DNA of 64,000 bases, from the NCBI RefSeq assembly GCF_001514205.1, contig NZ_KQ948776.1, forward strand, positions 62,001-126,000. The letters run 5' to 3'. The position numbers and the translations under genes are program-made. The DNA comes from Streptomyces griseoruber. GTDB lineage: Bacteria > Actinomycetota > Actinomycetes > Streptomycetales > Streptomycetaceae. The notes beneath the pieces are model-generated. The model worked only from the letters and a program-made list of their open reading frames with translations, did not search any database and was not told where the DNA came from. Below are positions 1-8,543 of this stretch, in pieces. Each line of letters starts with the position of its first letter. Positions within the stretch are counted from its first letter, which is position 1.

Positions 1-1131
1 CCGCCCCTGCCGGCCGCCTTCCACTCCCTCCCGCCCCGGGCGCAGGGCCTGATCTGGTACGCGGTGGTGGAGCGGGAGACGCCGGCGCGCATCGCCGTAC
101 TCCTCGGCCTGACCCCCGAGGACGTGACCTACGGAACGGCCCCCGCCCTGCACTCCCTGGCCGGGGCGGCTCTCCGGCTGCGCCTCGCCGCTTCCGACGA
201 CCCCCGCTGCGGGGACTTCCGCCGGCTGATCGAGGAGTCCGTACGCCCCGAGGGCGCCCGCCGCAGCCCCGACCTGGAGGCCCACCGGGCGCACTGCCCG
301 CACTGCGCGACGGCGTACGAGGAGCAGCGCGCGCTGCGGGACGCGCCGCGCACGGCGCTCGCCGAGGGGCTGCTGCCCTGGGGCGGGACGGCGTACGTGA
401 GGGAGGAACGCGCCCAGGAGCCCCTGGCCGGGGTGACGGCGCCGGTACGACGACTCCCGCGCCGGTTGACCATGGCCTCGGCGGCGGCGGTGGCGGTGAT
501 GGCGCTGATCCCCCTGTGGCTGGTCCTCGTCCCCTCGGACGACACGGGCACCCCGACCGGCGCGGCAGCGGCAGCCCCGTCGACGGCCCCTCGGGTGACG
601 GTGACGACGACGGTGTCGGCGCCCGCGCCCACCCCGGTGCCGAGCACCACGTCGCCGTCGCCGAGCGCGACTCCGTCCCCGTCCCGGACGAGCGCCCGGC
701 CGACCCCCTCCCCGTCCCCGACGCGGGCGCCGGGTGGGACGTACGCCCAGGTCGTGAACGTCGCCACGGGCCGCTGTCTGGAGGTGGCCGGGGACTTCGA
801 CAACGGCACGGACGTGGTGACGGTTCCGTGTACGTCGTCGCCGAGCCAGAGATGGCGGGTGGACGCGGGGCGCGGGGTGGTGCAGTCGGCCGCCGACCCC
901 GACTTCTGCCTCGACAGCCGGGGATCCGTCGACAAGGGGGTCGGCGTCTGGGAGTGCGACTCGGTGGAGGGCGACCACGGCGACAACCTCCGCTTCACGG
1001 TGGACGCCGACGGGACGGTCCGCCCGCAGATCGCGATCCTGACGGGGATGACGGCGGACACGGGCGGCGGGGTGTCGCTGGAGCCGCTGGACGCGGGCGG
1101 CGACCAGCGGTGGCGGGCGGGGGCGGCCTGA
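1..1131 (+). CDS. Sigma-region-4-like / zinc-finger / ricin-lectin fusion membrane protein (5' partial)
   Basis: The frame is open from the first base, so the N-terminus lies outside the window. The visible part begins with a segment like sigma-70 region 4 (LPPRAQGLIWYAVVERETPA, then a helix-turn-helix-like stretch). A zinc-binding anti-sigma-like motif follows (HRAHCPHCATAYEEQ). One transmembrane helix (about 475-540 nt) comes next, then a Pro/Thr/Ser-rich linker and a C-terminal beta-trefoil ricin-type domain with repeated Q-x-W motifs (SQRWRV, DQRWRA) and paired cysteines. Inference: a membrane-bound transcription regulator with an extracellular carbohydrate-binding sensor. Similar sigma-like/ricin proteins are common in Streptomyces. 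A plain secreted lectin is less likely because of the HTH and zinc-finger parts. Confidence 0.75.
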   Translation, partial: PPLPAAFHSLPPRAQGLIWYAVVERETPARIAVLLGLTPEDVTYGTAPALHSLAGAALRLRLAASDDPRCGDFRRLIEESVRPEGARRSPDLEAHRAHCPHCATAYEEQRALRDAPRTALAEGLLPWGGTAYVREERAQEPLAGVTAPVRRLPRRLTMASAAAVAVMALIPLWLVLVPSDDTGTPTGAAAAAPSTAPRVTVTTTVSAPAPTPVPSTTSPSPSATPSPSRTSARPTPSPSPTRAPGGTYAQVVNVATGRCLEVAGDFDNGTDVVTVPCTSSPSQRWRVDAGRGVVQSAADPDFCLDSRGSVDKGVGVWECDSVEGDHGDNLRFTVDADGTVRPQIAILTGMTADTGGGVSLEPLDAGGDQRWRAGAA

Positions 1132-1208
1132 CCCCGCCCGCCACGCAAAACCCGTTGGACCCTCGCCCCCTGACGGGGAGAATCCGAGAGTCCAGGGGGA
1201 GGGGTTGT

Positions 1209-2273
1209 GTGGCTGTTTTCGTGTGTGCGCGGTGTGACGCCGTGCTGACCGCCCCGGTGTCGGAGGTCGCGCTGCCCGCGCATGCGCACCATTCGTTCGG
1301 GCACGACATGCTCCCCCCGCTCATGGAGCCGGGGACGTACGCCGTCGACCCCGAGCCGCACGGGCCGCCGTGGAAGCCGTGGAGCGAGATCGGGGAGGAC
1401 GAGGCGGCGGCACGCGGGGTGTTCGCGCGCGCTCGCCGCTTCCACAGCCTCCCGTGCGGCGCGTCAGGAGCCGTCGCCGTCGCGCCGGGTGACACCCGCG
1501 CCATGGTGCTGATTCCGGAGCGGTGCGACGGCTACTGCCTGGGGCTCGACGGGCGGGACGGGCCGAACCTGGCGTGCGCGCGCTGCGGCCGGCCGGTGGC
1601 GACGCGGGTCGACGACTGCTCGCTCTGGCAGGTGGTGTGGCTCGCGCCGGACGCCGTACGCCGGCTTCCCGTCGAGGGCCCCGCCGACCGGATCCTCGAC
1701 TGGGAGACCCTGGCGCAGGAACGCCGGAGCACCCCGCCCGTCGAACAGCTCGGGTACTGGAACCCCCAGTGGGAAGCGGCGGTCGGCGTGGCGCTGGCCC
1801 ATGTGCTGGTGGCCTCGGGCGGCGCGCCCCTCGCCGTCCCCGGCGGCCTCCTCGCGGACACGTTCGGCCGCGCTCTCGACGCCCTGCTGCCGAAGGGGCC
1901 GCCGGCGAAGAGGCTCGCCCTGGCCGGGCCGGGGCTGCCCGGCACCGACGCCGACATCGTCCTCGTTCCGCTCCATCCGCAGACCGGCCAGGCGTGGCAG
2001 CCGCGGCCCCCGTCCGTCGGCGTGCCCCTCGCCGCCGGCGTCTGGATGCACCTCGCCTTCCCGCAGGAACAGGTTCCGCCGATACCGGTGACCGGTGGCC
2101 TGCCCGACGGTTTCCTGCGCGACGACCCCCTGCCGCTGCGCCCGCAGTGGCTGTTCCGTGCCGACGCACGTGTGCTCCTCGGCACGCTGGCCCGGCTGCC
2201 CGCCGTACGTGAGCCATGGCTGCGCGGGATCTTCGACCGCGTGGACGGGCAGGGGTACGCCCGCCCGTTCTGA
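1209..2273 (+). CDS. Hypothetical protein with zinc-ribbon-like cysteine pairs
   Basis: The start is the GTG at 1209, preceded at a suitable distance by GGGGGAGGGG. The frame is open further upstream, but there it overlaps the previous gene antiparallel to its codon use. The product is about 354 aa, with no signal peptide or membrane helix seen. It begins VAVFVCARCDAVL, a CxxC pair, and a second cluster (CDGYC, then CARC) lies near residue 110-120, consistent with a structural zinc site. The rest looks like a soluble globular protein ending in FDRVDGQGYARPF. I do not recognise the family. The gene is tail-to-tail with hutI, with only 9 bases between the two stops, and may depend on the upstream gene for transcription. 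Confidence 0.7.
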   Translation: MAVFVCARCDAVLTAPVSEVALPAHAHHSFGHDMLPPLMEPGTYAVDPEPHGPPWKPWSEIGEDEAAARGVFARARRFHSLPCGASGAVAVAPGDTRAMVLIPERCDGYCLGLDGRDGPNLACARCGRPVATRVDDCSLWQVVWLAPDAVRRLPVEGPADRILDWETLAQERRSTPPVEQLGYWNPQWEAAVGVALAHVLVASGGAPLAVPGGLLADTFGRALDALLPKGPPAKRLALAGPGLPGTDADIVLVPLHPQTGQAWQPRPPSVGVPLAAGVWMHLAFPQEQVPPIPVTGGLPDGFLRDDPLPLRPQWLFRADARVLLGTLARLPAVREPWLRGIFDRVDGQGYARPF

Positions 2274-2282
2274 CGCCCGGCC

Positions 2283-3458
2283 TCAGACCGCCCGTACGCC
2301 CCGCTTCCACACCCCCGACACCAGCGGTACGCCGGGCCGGTAGGCCAGGTGGACATGGCTCGGGGCGTCCAGGAGCGTCAGGTCGGCGTACGCGCCCGGG
2401 GTGAGACGTCCGACGTCGTCCCGGCGCAGGGCCGCCGCTCCGCCCGCGGTCGCCGACCAGACCGCCTCGTCCGGGGTCATGCCCATGTCCCGTACGGCCA
2501 GGGCGATGCAGAAGGGGACCGAGGAGGTGAAGGAAGAGCCCGGATTGCAGTCCGTCGACAGGGCCACCGTCACGCCCGCGTCCAGGAGACGGCGGGCGTT
2601 CGGCCACGCGGCGCGGGTCGAGAACTCGGCGCCGGGGAGGAGGGTGGCCACGGTGCGGCCGCCTGCGAGGGCGTCCACGTCGGCGTCGGTGAGGTGGGTG
2701 CAGTGGTCGGCGCTCGCCGCGTCCAGTTCGACCGCCACCTGCACGCCGGGGCCGTACGAGAGCTGGTTGGCGTGGATGCGGGGGTGCAGGCCCTTCGCCC
2801 GGCCGGCGGTGAGGATCGCGCGGGCCTGGTCGCCGTCGAAGGCGCCCTGCTCGCAGAAGACGTCGATCCAGCGGGCGTACGGCGCGCAGGCGTCGAGCAT
2901 CTCGCCGGTGACCAGGGCGACATAGGCGGCCGGGTCGTCGGCGTGGTCGGGGGAGACGATGTGGGCGCCGAGGTAGGTGACCTCGTCGGTGTGCTGGGCG
3001 GCGATGCGCAGGGCGCGGGCCTCGTCGGCGACGGTCAGGCCGTACCCGGACTTGGTCTCGAAGGTGGTCGTGCCCTGGTGGAGGGCCTCGGAGAGGTAAC
3101 GGGTGAGGTTCGCCTCGAGTTCCTCGTCGGTGGCGGCGCGGGTGGCGGCGACCGTGGTGCGGATGCCGCCCGCGGTGTAGCCGCGGCCGGACATGCGGGC
3201 GTTGAACTCCTCGGTGCGGTCGCCCGCGAAGACCAGGTGGGAGTGGGAGTCGACGAAGCCGGGGAGGGCAGCCCGGCCGTCGGCGTCGACCCGATTGTCA
3301 GTGGCGGGTGCTTTGCTGGAGTCACCGGTCCACACGACGCGGTCGCCCTCGATGACGACGGCCGCGTCCCGGACCAGACCGAGAGGGGAACCGTCACCGA
3401 GGGAGGGGTCGTTGGTGACCAGCGTGGCGATGTTGGTGATGACGGTGCTGCTGCTCAT
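2283..3458 (-). CDS. hutI: Imidazolonepropionase (HutI)
   Basis: This amidohydrolase-superfamily enzyme opens 4-imidazolone-5-propionate to N-formimidoyl-L-glutamate, the third step of histidine degradation, in the cytoplasm. The protein is 391 aa, the usual length for the family. Metal ligands are visible: HSHLVF (HxH), the HANQLS histidine, and the aspartate in STDCNPGSS. The TKSGYGL motif typical of HutI is present. The ATG at 3458 is preceded by GAGGAC. It is the last gene of the hut operon, 23 bases after hutF, and faces the convergent gene ending at 2273. Confidence 0.95.
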   Translation of the reverse strand: MSSSTVITNIATLVTNDPSLGDGSPLGLVRDAAVVIEGDRVVWTGDSSKAPATDNRVDADGRAALPGFVDSHSHLVFAGDRTEEFNARMSGRGYTAGGIRTTVAATRAATDEELEANLTRYLSEALHQGTTTFETKSGYGLTVADEARALRIAAQHTDEVTYLGAHIVSPDHADDPAAYVALVTGEMLDACAPYARWIDVFCEQGAFDGDQARAILTAGRAKGLHPRIHANQLSYGPGVQVAVELDAASADHCTHLTDADVDALAGGRTVATLLPGAEFSTRAAWPNARRLLDAGVTVALSTDCNPGSSFTSSVPFCIALAVRDMGMTPDEAVWSATAGGAAALRRDDVGRLTPGAYADLTLLDAPSHVHLAYRPGVPLVSGVWKRGVRAV

Positions 3459-3481
3459 CGTGTCCTCGTGGGTGGTCGTCG

Positions 3482-4831
3482 TCAGGCTCGAAGGGCTTCG
3501 ACGGCCCGTGCCAGGGCCTGCGGCACCTCCGGTACGAGCGTGTGCGCCCCGTCGCGCACGACGTGCCGGCCCGCGACGACCGTGTGCCGTACGTCCGCCG
3601 CGGTCGCCGCGAATACGGCGGTCTCGGCGCCGAGCCGGGGCAGCGGGCCCGCTGTCCTGACGGAGTCGAGGGCGATCGTGGTGAAGTCGGCGGGGGCGCC
3701 GGTCGCCAGGATGCCCGCGTCCGGGCGGCCCAGCGCCGCGTGGCCGTCGGCGGAGGCGGCGCGCAGCAGGGCGGCCGCCGTCCAGTGACCGCGGGTGCGG
3801 GTGCGCAGTCGCTCGTTCAGCTCCATGGCGCGGGCCTCCTCCAGGAGGTCGATGACGGCGTGGCTGTCGGAGCCGAGGGAGAGCGGCGAGCCCTCGTTCT
3901 GGAGGGCGACGGCCGGTCCGATGCCGTCCGCGAGGTCCCGCTCGGTCGTGGGGCACATGCAGGTGCCCGTGCCGCTGCCACCGAGGAGGGAGATGTCCTC
4001 GGCGGTGAGGTGGGTGTTGTGGACTCCGGTGGTGCGCGGGCCCAGGACACCGTGCAGGGCGAGGAGCTGGGTCGGGGTGCAGCCGTGGACCTCGTGGCAG
4101 GCCTCGTTCTCGGCCGTCTGCTCGGAGAGGTGGACGTGCAGCGGTGCCCCGCGCTCCCCGGCCCAGCCCGCCACGGTCGCCAGCTGCTCGGCGGGCACGG
4201 CCCGTACGGAGTGGATCGCGGCCCCGATCCGTGCGTGATCCCGTTCCTTGAGAAGTGAACAGCGTTCGGCCCAGGCGTCCGCGCTTTTGTCGGAGAAGCG
4301 GAGCTGGTGGGCGTTGGGGGGCTGTCCGAAGCCGGAGGAGAGGTAGGCGGTGTCGAGGAGGGTGATGCGGATGCCGGCGTCGGCGGCGGCCTCGATCAGG
4401 GCCTCGCCCATCGCGTTGGGGTCGGCGTACGGGGTGCCGCCGGGGGCGTGGTGCACATAGTGGAACTCGCCCACGGCCGTGATCCCGGCCAGCGCCATCT
4501 CGGCGTACACCGCGCGCGCCAGGGCGTGGTAGGTGTCGGGGGTCAGCCGGTCCGCGAAGGAGTACATGATCTCGCGCCAGGTCCAGAAGGTGCCGGAGCC
4601 GACCTGGACGGTGCCGCGCAGGGCGCGGTGGAAGGCGTGCGAGTGGGCGTTCGCCAGGCCGGGCAGGGTGAGGCCGCGCAGGATCTCGGCGCCCGGGGGC
4701 GGGGAGTCGACGCCGGTGCGGACGGCGGTGATCCGGCCGTCCGTGACGTCGAGGGCGACGCCCGGCTCCACCTGGGGGTCGAGCCAGGCGTGCTCCAGCC
4801 AGTAGGTCCGTGTCCGCTGCGTGGAGGTCAC
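3482..4831 (-). CDS. hutF: Formimidoylglutamate deiminase (HutF)
   Basis: The enzyme deiminates N-formimidoyl-glutamate to N-formylglutamate and ammonia, the branch of histidine catabolism used instead of formiminotransferase. The 449-aa amidohydrolase has the expected metal site: NAHSHAFHRAL near residue 65, HVHLSEQ near 230, a further histidine in the GVHNTHL segment and GSDSHA near 310. The start is a GTG that overlaps the stop of the upstream M20 gene by four bases, so translation is probably coupled. HutI follows after 23 bases. HutF implies that the cell needs an N-formylglutamate hydrolase to finish the pathway. Confidence 0.92.
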   Translation of the reverse strand: MTSTQRTRTYWLEHAWLDPQVEPGVALDVTDGRITAVRTGVDSPPPGAEILRGLTLPGLANAHSHAFHRALRGTVQVGSGTFWTWREIMYSFADRLTPDTYHALARAVYAEMALAGITAVGEFHYVHHAPGGTPYADPNAMGEALIEAAADAGIRITLLDTAYLSSGFGQPPNAHQLRFSDKSADAWAERCSLLKERDHARIGAAIHSVRAVPAEQLATVAGWAGERGAPLHVHLSEQTAENEACHEVHGCTPTQLLALHGVLGPRTTGVHNTHLTAEDISLLGGSGTGTCMCPTTERDLADGIGPAVALQNEGSPLSLGSDSHAVIDLLEEARAMELNERLRTRTRGHWTAAALLRAASADGHAALGRPDAGILATGAPADFTTIALDSVRTAGPLPRLGAETAVFAATAADVRHTVVAGRHVVRDGAHTLVPEVPQALARAVEALRA

Positions 4832-6045
4832 GTGCAGGCCAGTCCTTCCAGTACGTCGGCGAGGGCGTGCACCCCGGCCACGCAGTCGTCCTCGGCGGCG
4901 AACTCGGCCGGGGAGTGCGAGACACCCGTGGGGTTGCGCACGAACAGCATGGCGGTCGGAATGCGTCCGGAGAGGATCCCGGCGTCGTGTCCGGCGCCCG
5001 TGCCGAGGACCGGGACCTTGAGGTCGGTGTCCCGGCCCAGGACGCGGGCGAGTTCGTCGCGCAGGGCGTGGTCGAACTCGACGACCGGGGTGAAGGACTC
5101 GCGGACCACGTCGAGGTCGATGCCGTGGGCGGCGGCGTACTCGCGGGCGGCCTTCTCGATGCCGCCGACGACGGTGTCGAGGGTGGCCTGGTCCTCGGCG
5201 CGGGAGTCGAGCCAGCCGCGCACCAGGGAGGGGACGGCGTTGACGCCGTTCGGCTCGACGGAGATCTTGCCGAAGGTGGCGACGGCACCGGCGAGCGCGG
5301 CCTCGCGGCGGGCGGCGAGGACCGTCTCGGCGTAGGACAGCATCGGGTCGCGGCGGTCAACGAGGCGGGTGGTGCCGGCATGGTTGGCCTCGCCGCGGAA
5401 GTCGAACCGCCAGCGGCCGTGCGGCCAGATGGCGCTGGCGATGCCGACCCGGTCGCCGGACAGGTCCAGCGCACGGCCCTGTTCGACGTGCAGTTCGACG
5501 AACGCGCCGATGCGGGCCAGCCGCTCCGGGTCGGGGCCGATGGCGTCGGGGTCGTGGCCGGCGGCCTCCATGGCCTGCGGCAGGGTGATCCCGTCGCCGT
5601 CGGTGAGGCGGTGTGCCTGCTCCACGGTGAGCCGTCCGGCGGTGAGGCGGGAGCCGACGCAGGCCAGACCGAAGCGGGCGCCCTCCTCGTCACCGAAGTT
5701 GACGAGCGCCAGGGGCTTGGTGAACGTCACCTGCCGGGCGCGCAGTTCGTCGAGCGCGGCGAAGGAGGACACCACTCCGAGCGGCCCGTCGAAGGCGCCG
5801 CCGTCCGGTACGGAGTCGAGGTGCGATCCGGTGACGACGGCGTCCCCGGCGGCCGGGTCCCCGAGCCACGCCCACTGGTTCCCGTTCCGGTCGACCTCGT
5901 AGGCCAGTCCGCGCGAGACGGCCTGCTCCTCGAACCAGGCCCGGCAGTCGGCGTCGGCGGCGGTCCAGGCGTAGCGCCGGTAGCCGCCGGAGGCGGAGTC
6001 GCGGCCGACGGGCAGCAGCTCCGCCCACATGCTGTGGAACGTCAC
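4828..6045 (-). CDS. M20-family amidohydrolase, allantoate amidohydrolase-like, in the hut operon
   Basis: This is a 405-aa zinc amidohydrolase of the allantoate/N-carbamoyl-amino-acid hydrolase branch of peptidase family M20. Metal ligands and catalytic residues are recognisable: GSHLDSVPDGGAFDG (His and bridging Asp), FGDEEGARF (catalytic and ligand Glu), ELHVEQG, the dimerisation-domain GEANHAGTT, and the C-terminal AGHDAGILSG. It overlaps hutU and hutF by four bases on each side, which puts it inside the histidine operon. Such genes are usually annotated as allantoate amidohydrolase. The context argues instead for hydrolysis of N-formylglutamate, the product of HutF, because no HutG-like gene is in the operon. 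That reassignment is inference. Confidence 0.85.
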   Translation of the reverse strand: MTFHSMWAELLPVGRDSASGGYRRYAWTAADADCRAWFEEQAVSRGLAYEVDRNGNQWAWLGDPAAGDAVVTGSHLDSVPDGGAFDGPLGVVSSFAALDELRARQVTFTKPLALVNFGDEEGARFGLACVGSRLTAGRLTVEQAHRLTDGDGITLPQAMEAAGHDPDAIGPDPERLARIGAFVELHVEQGRALDLSGDRVGIASAIWPHGRWRFDFRGEANHAGTTRLVDRRDPMLSYAETVLAARREAALAGAVATFGKISVEPNGVNAVPSLVRGWLDSRAEDQATLDTVVGGIEKAAREYAAAHGIDLDVVRESFTPVVEFDHALRDELARVLGRDTDLKVPVLGTGAGHDAGILSGRIPTAMLFVRNPTGVSHSPAEFAAEDDCVAGVHALADVLEGLACT

Positions 6046-7706
6046 GCGTCGTCACCTTCACGCATCGGCACCCGCACGCCCCGCTCGTCGGCGACGGTCT
6101 CCGCGATGTCGTAGCCGGCGTCGACGTGGCGGATGACACCCATGCCGGGGTCGTTGGTCAGGACGCGGCGGATCTTCTCGCCGCCGAGCCTGGTGCCGTC
6201 GGCGACGGTGACCTGGCCGGCGTGGATCGAGCGGCCCATGCCGACGCCGCCGCCGTGGTGGAGGGAGACCCAGGAGGCACCGGAGGCCACGTTCACCATG
6301 GCGTTGAGCAGCGGCCAGTCGGCGATCGCGTCGGAGCCGTCGAGCATGGCCTCGGTCTCGCGGTACGGGGAGGCGACGGAGCCGCAGTCGAGGTGGTCGC
6401 GGCCGATGGCCAGCGGGGCGGCCAGCTCGCCGCTGGCGACCATGTCGTTGAAGCGCTCGCCGGCCTTGTCGCGCTCGCCGTAGCCGAGCCAGCAGATCCG
6501 GGCGGGCAGACCCTGGAAGTGGACGCGTTCGCCGGCCAGCTTGATCCAGCGGGCCAGGGACTCGTTCTCGGGGAAGAGGTCGAGGATCGCCTTGTCGGTC
6601 TTGGCGATGTCGGCGGGGTCGCCGGACAGGGCCGCCCAGCGGAAGGGGCCCTTGCCCTCGCAGAACAGGGGGCGGATGTAGGCGGGGACGAAGCCGGGGA
6701 AGGCGAACGCCCGGTCGTAGCCGGCGAGCTGGGCCTCGCCGCGGATGGAGTTGCCGTAGTCGAAGACCTCGGCGCCGGCGTCCAGGAAGCCGACCATGGC
6801 CTCGACATGGCGGGCCATGGACTCGCGGGCGCGGGTGGTGAAGCCCGCCGGGTCCTTGGCGGCGGCGTCGGCCATGTCCTCGAAGGCGATGCCGGTGGGC
6901 AGGTAGGCCAGCGGGTCGTGGGCGGAGGTCTGGTCGGTGACGATGTCGATGGGGGCGCCCATCGCGAGGAGCTGCGGGACGAGTTCGGCGGCGTTGCCGA
7001 GGACGCCGACGGACAGCGGGCGGCGGGCGTCACGGGCCTCGACGGCCAGCTGGAGGGCGTGGTCGAGGGAGTCGGCCCTGACGTCCAGGTAGCGGTGTTC
7101 GATGCGGCGCTCGATGGCGCGCGGGTCGCAGTCGATACAGATCGCCACACCGTCGTTCATCGTCACGGCGAGCGGCTGGGCGCCGCCCATGCCGCCGAGG
7201 CCGGCGGTCAGGGTGATGGTCCCGGCGAGGGTGCCGCCGAACTTCTTCGCGGCGACGGCGGCGAAGGTCTCGTAGGTGCCCTGGAGGATGCCCTGGGTGC
7301 CGATGTAGATCCAGGAACCGGCGGTCATCTGGCCGTACATGGTCAGGCCGAGGGCCTCCAGGCGGCGGAACTCCTCCCAGTTGGCCCAGTCGCCGACGAG
7401 GTTGGAGTTGGCGATGAGGACGCGCGGGGCCCACTCGTGGGTCTGCATGACGCCGACGGGGCGGCCGGACTGGACGAGCATCGTCTCGTCCTGCTTCAGC
7501 CCCTTCAGCGTGCGCACCATGGCGTCGAAGGAGCGCCAGTCGCGGGCCGCCTTGCCGGTGCCGCCGTAGACGACGAGCTTGTCGGGGTGTTCGGCGACCT
7601 CGGGGTCGAGGTTGTTCTGCAGCATCCGCAGGGCGGCTTCCTGCTGCCATCCCAGGGCGCTCAGTTCCGTACCGCGCGACGCTCGTACGGGGCGGGGTCC
7701 TGACAT
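6042..7706 (-). CDS. hutU: Urocanate hydratase (HutU)
   Basis: HutU converts urocanate to 4-imidazolone-5-propionate using a tightly bound NAD+ as electrophile. The 554-aa length and several signature blocks match: YGGTGKAARDW near the N-terminus, the NAD-binding TAGLGGMGGAQP, GNSIRGEAQLAGYDRAF, and the active-site cysteine in RPLFCEGKGPFRW. The ATG at 7706 has an excellent ribosome site, AAGGAGG, eight bases upstream. It is the first gene of a tightly packed operon (hutU - M20 - hutF - hutI). A promoter and overlapping inverted repeat lie 48-84 bases upstream. No canonical histidine ammonia-lyase gene is in this operon. Confidence 0.97.
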   Translation of the reverse strand: MSGPRPVRASRGTELSALGWQQEAALRMLQNNLDPEVAEHPDKLVVYGGTGKAARDWRSFDAMVRTLKGLKQDETMLVQSGRPVGVMQTHEWAPRVLIANSNLVGDWANWEEFRRLEALGLTMYGQMTAGSWIYIGTQGILQGTYETFAAVAAKKFGGTLAGTITLTAGLGGMGGAQPLAVTMNDGVAICIDCDPRAIERRIEHRYLDVRADSLDHALQLAVEARDARRPLSVGVLGNAAELVPQLLAMGAPIDIVTDQTSAHDPLAYLPTGIAFEDMADAAAKDPAGFTTRARESMARHVEAMVGFLDAGAEVFDYGNSIRGEAQLAGYDRAFAFPGFVPAYIRPLFCEGKGPFRWAALSGDPADIAKTDKAILDLFPENESLARWIKLAGERVHFQGLPARICWLGYGERDKAGERFNDMVASGELAAPLAIGRDHLDCGSVASPYRETEAMLDGSDAIADWPLLNAMVNVASGASWVSLHHGGGVGMGRSIHAGQVTVADGTRLGGEKIRRVLTNDPGMGVIRHVDAGYDIAETVADERGVRVPMREGDDA

Positions 7707-7753
7707 GGTCTGCCTCCTTGCGGATGGGTCGTCCCGACGGACTGTTGCTCTCT

Positions 7754-7780
7754 CTATTCACATCCTGTCTTCCTGAATAG
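7754..7780. promoter_or_regulatory. Candidate repressor operator over the hut promoter
   Basis: A perfect 7-bp inverted repeat, CTATTCA - 13 bases - TGAATAG, covers the -10 element, much of the spacer and the predicted start point of the hut promoter. That position fits a repressor site. The cognate regulator is not identifiable here. Confidence 0.55.
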
Positions 7781-7790
7781 AACTAGTCAA
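7762..7790 (-). promoter_or_regulatory. Promoter of the hut operon
   Basis: Read on the minus strand, TTGACT (7790-7785), a 17-base spacer and CAGGAT (7767-7762) match the Streptomyces vegetative sigma consensus (TTGACN, 16-18, TAGRRT). The predicted transcript starts near 7755, leaving a leader of about 50 nt before hutU. Confidence 0.7.
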
Positions 7791-8126
7791 TAGGTCGCGG
7801 CGCCCCCCGAGAGGGAATCGGGAGGGGATCGGGAGGGAAACGGCGCAACGGGAGGGCGGGGCGGGGCGGGGGCACGCGGCGCGAAGAAGGGGAGCGCGGA
7901 GCTCCGTTCACCACCCGGGCGGGCACGCGCGCCGTTGACGTAAACCGTGCTCACGGTGTTGATAGGGACGCATGGGGCGTCGCGCCCCGAAACGGGGCCA
8001 GCCGACCCACCCTAGTCAGTCGGCCGCATGTTCCGCTGGAAAATGCCAGATCCCTCACCCCTGGCGCATACGTTGCGTAGCGTCTCCCTCACTCATCCGA
8101 ACTGCGGCCGGGAGGGGAGCCGAACG
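7791..8126. other. Gene-free stretch with a candidate promoter for the Roadblock cluster
   Basis: No coding frame with Streptomyces codon bias is seen. The left part is G-rich (7830-7900). A possible plus-strand promoter is TTGACG at 7935-7940, 17 bases, then GTTGAT at 7958-7963, which would give a leader of about 155 nt before the gene at 8127. The -10 match is weak. Confidence 0.35.
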
Positions 8127-8543
8127 GTGCCCGGAATCGACGAGTGCCTACTGGAGGCCATGCGGCTGCCCGGGGCCCGGGGAGCAGCACTGGTCGACTG
8201 GACCAGCGGGCTGGCGCTGGGCGCCGTCGGGGAGTTCCCGGGCGGCGACCACGAGGCGGCCGCGGCCGAGGCCGCCGAGGTCGCCCGGCTCACGGCCGAG
8301 CAGCGGGCGTTCACGCCCGAGGGCTACACCGCCGGTCACGAGGGCGGCGCGGAGGGGGCGGCCGAGCCTCCGGTGGAGGACCTGATCATCAGCAACCGGG
8401 ACAGTTACCACCTGCTGCGGTTCGTGCCGACGACCTTCGACAGCAGTGTCTTCCTGCACGTATGGCTGGGCCGGTCGGACGGCAATCTCGCGCTGGCCCG
8501 GATCCGGCTGGGCGAGATGGCCGGACGGCTGGTGCTGGGATGA
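8127..8543 (+). CDS. Roadblock/LC7-like protein
   Basis: The start is the GTG at 8127, with GGGAGGGGAG just upstream; the frame is open further upstream but without a ribosome site. The 138-aa product resembles the protein at 10052: both have the block A-A-L-V-D-[WY]-T-S-G-[LM]-A-L-G near residue 20 and a D-x-[YQ]-Y-H-L-[IL]-R segment followed by F-L-[HY]-[VL]. This is the pattern of the dimeric Roadblock/LC7 fold, which in bacteria serves as a partner or activator of small Ras-like GTPases (MglB, CvnB). An acidic/alanine insertion lies in the middle (about residues 45-85). It is the first of four overlapping genes and overlaps the next by four bases. Confidence 0.7.
   Translation: MPGIDECLLEAMRLPGARGAALVDWTSGLALGAVGEFPGGDHEAAAAEAAEVARLTAEQRAFTPEGYTAGHEGGAEGAAEPPVEDLIISNRDSYHLLRFVPTTFDSSVFLHVWLGRSDGNLALARIRLGEMAGRLVLG

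Noticed and set aside
1282..1512. A short plus-strand frame inside the gene at 1209
   Set aside because: Arg/Ser-rich off-frame reading with no ribosome site.
2283..5693. A single 1136-codon minus-strand frame covering hutI and part of the upstream genes
   Set aside because: Only its last 391 codons match a protein (HutI); the upstream part is an off-frame reading of hutF and the M20 gene.
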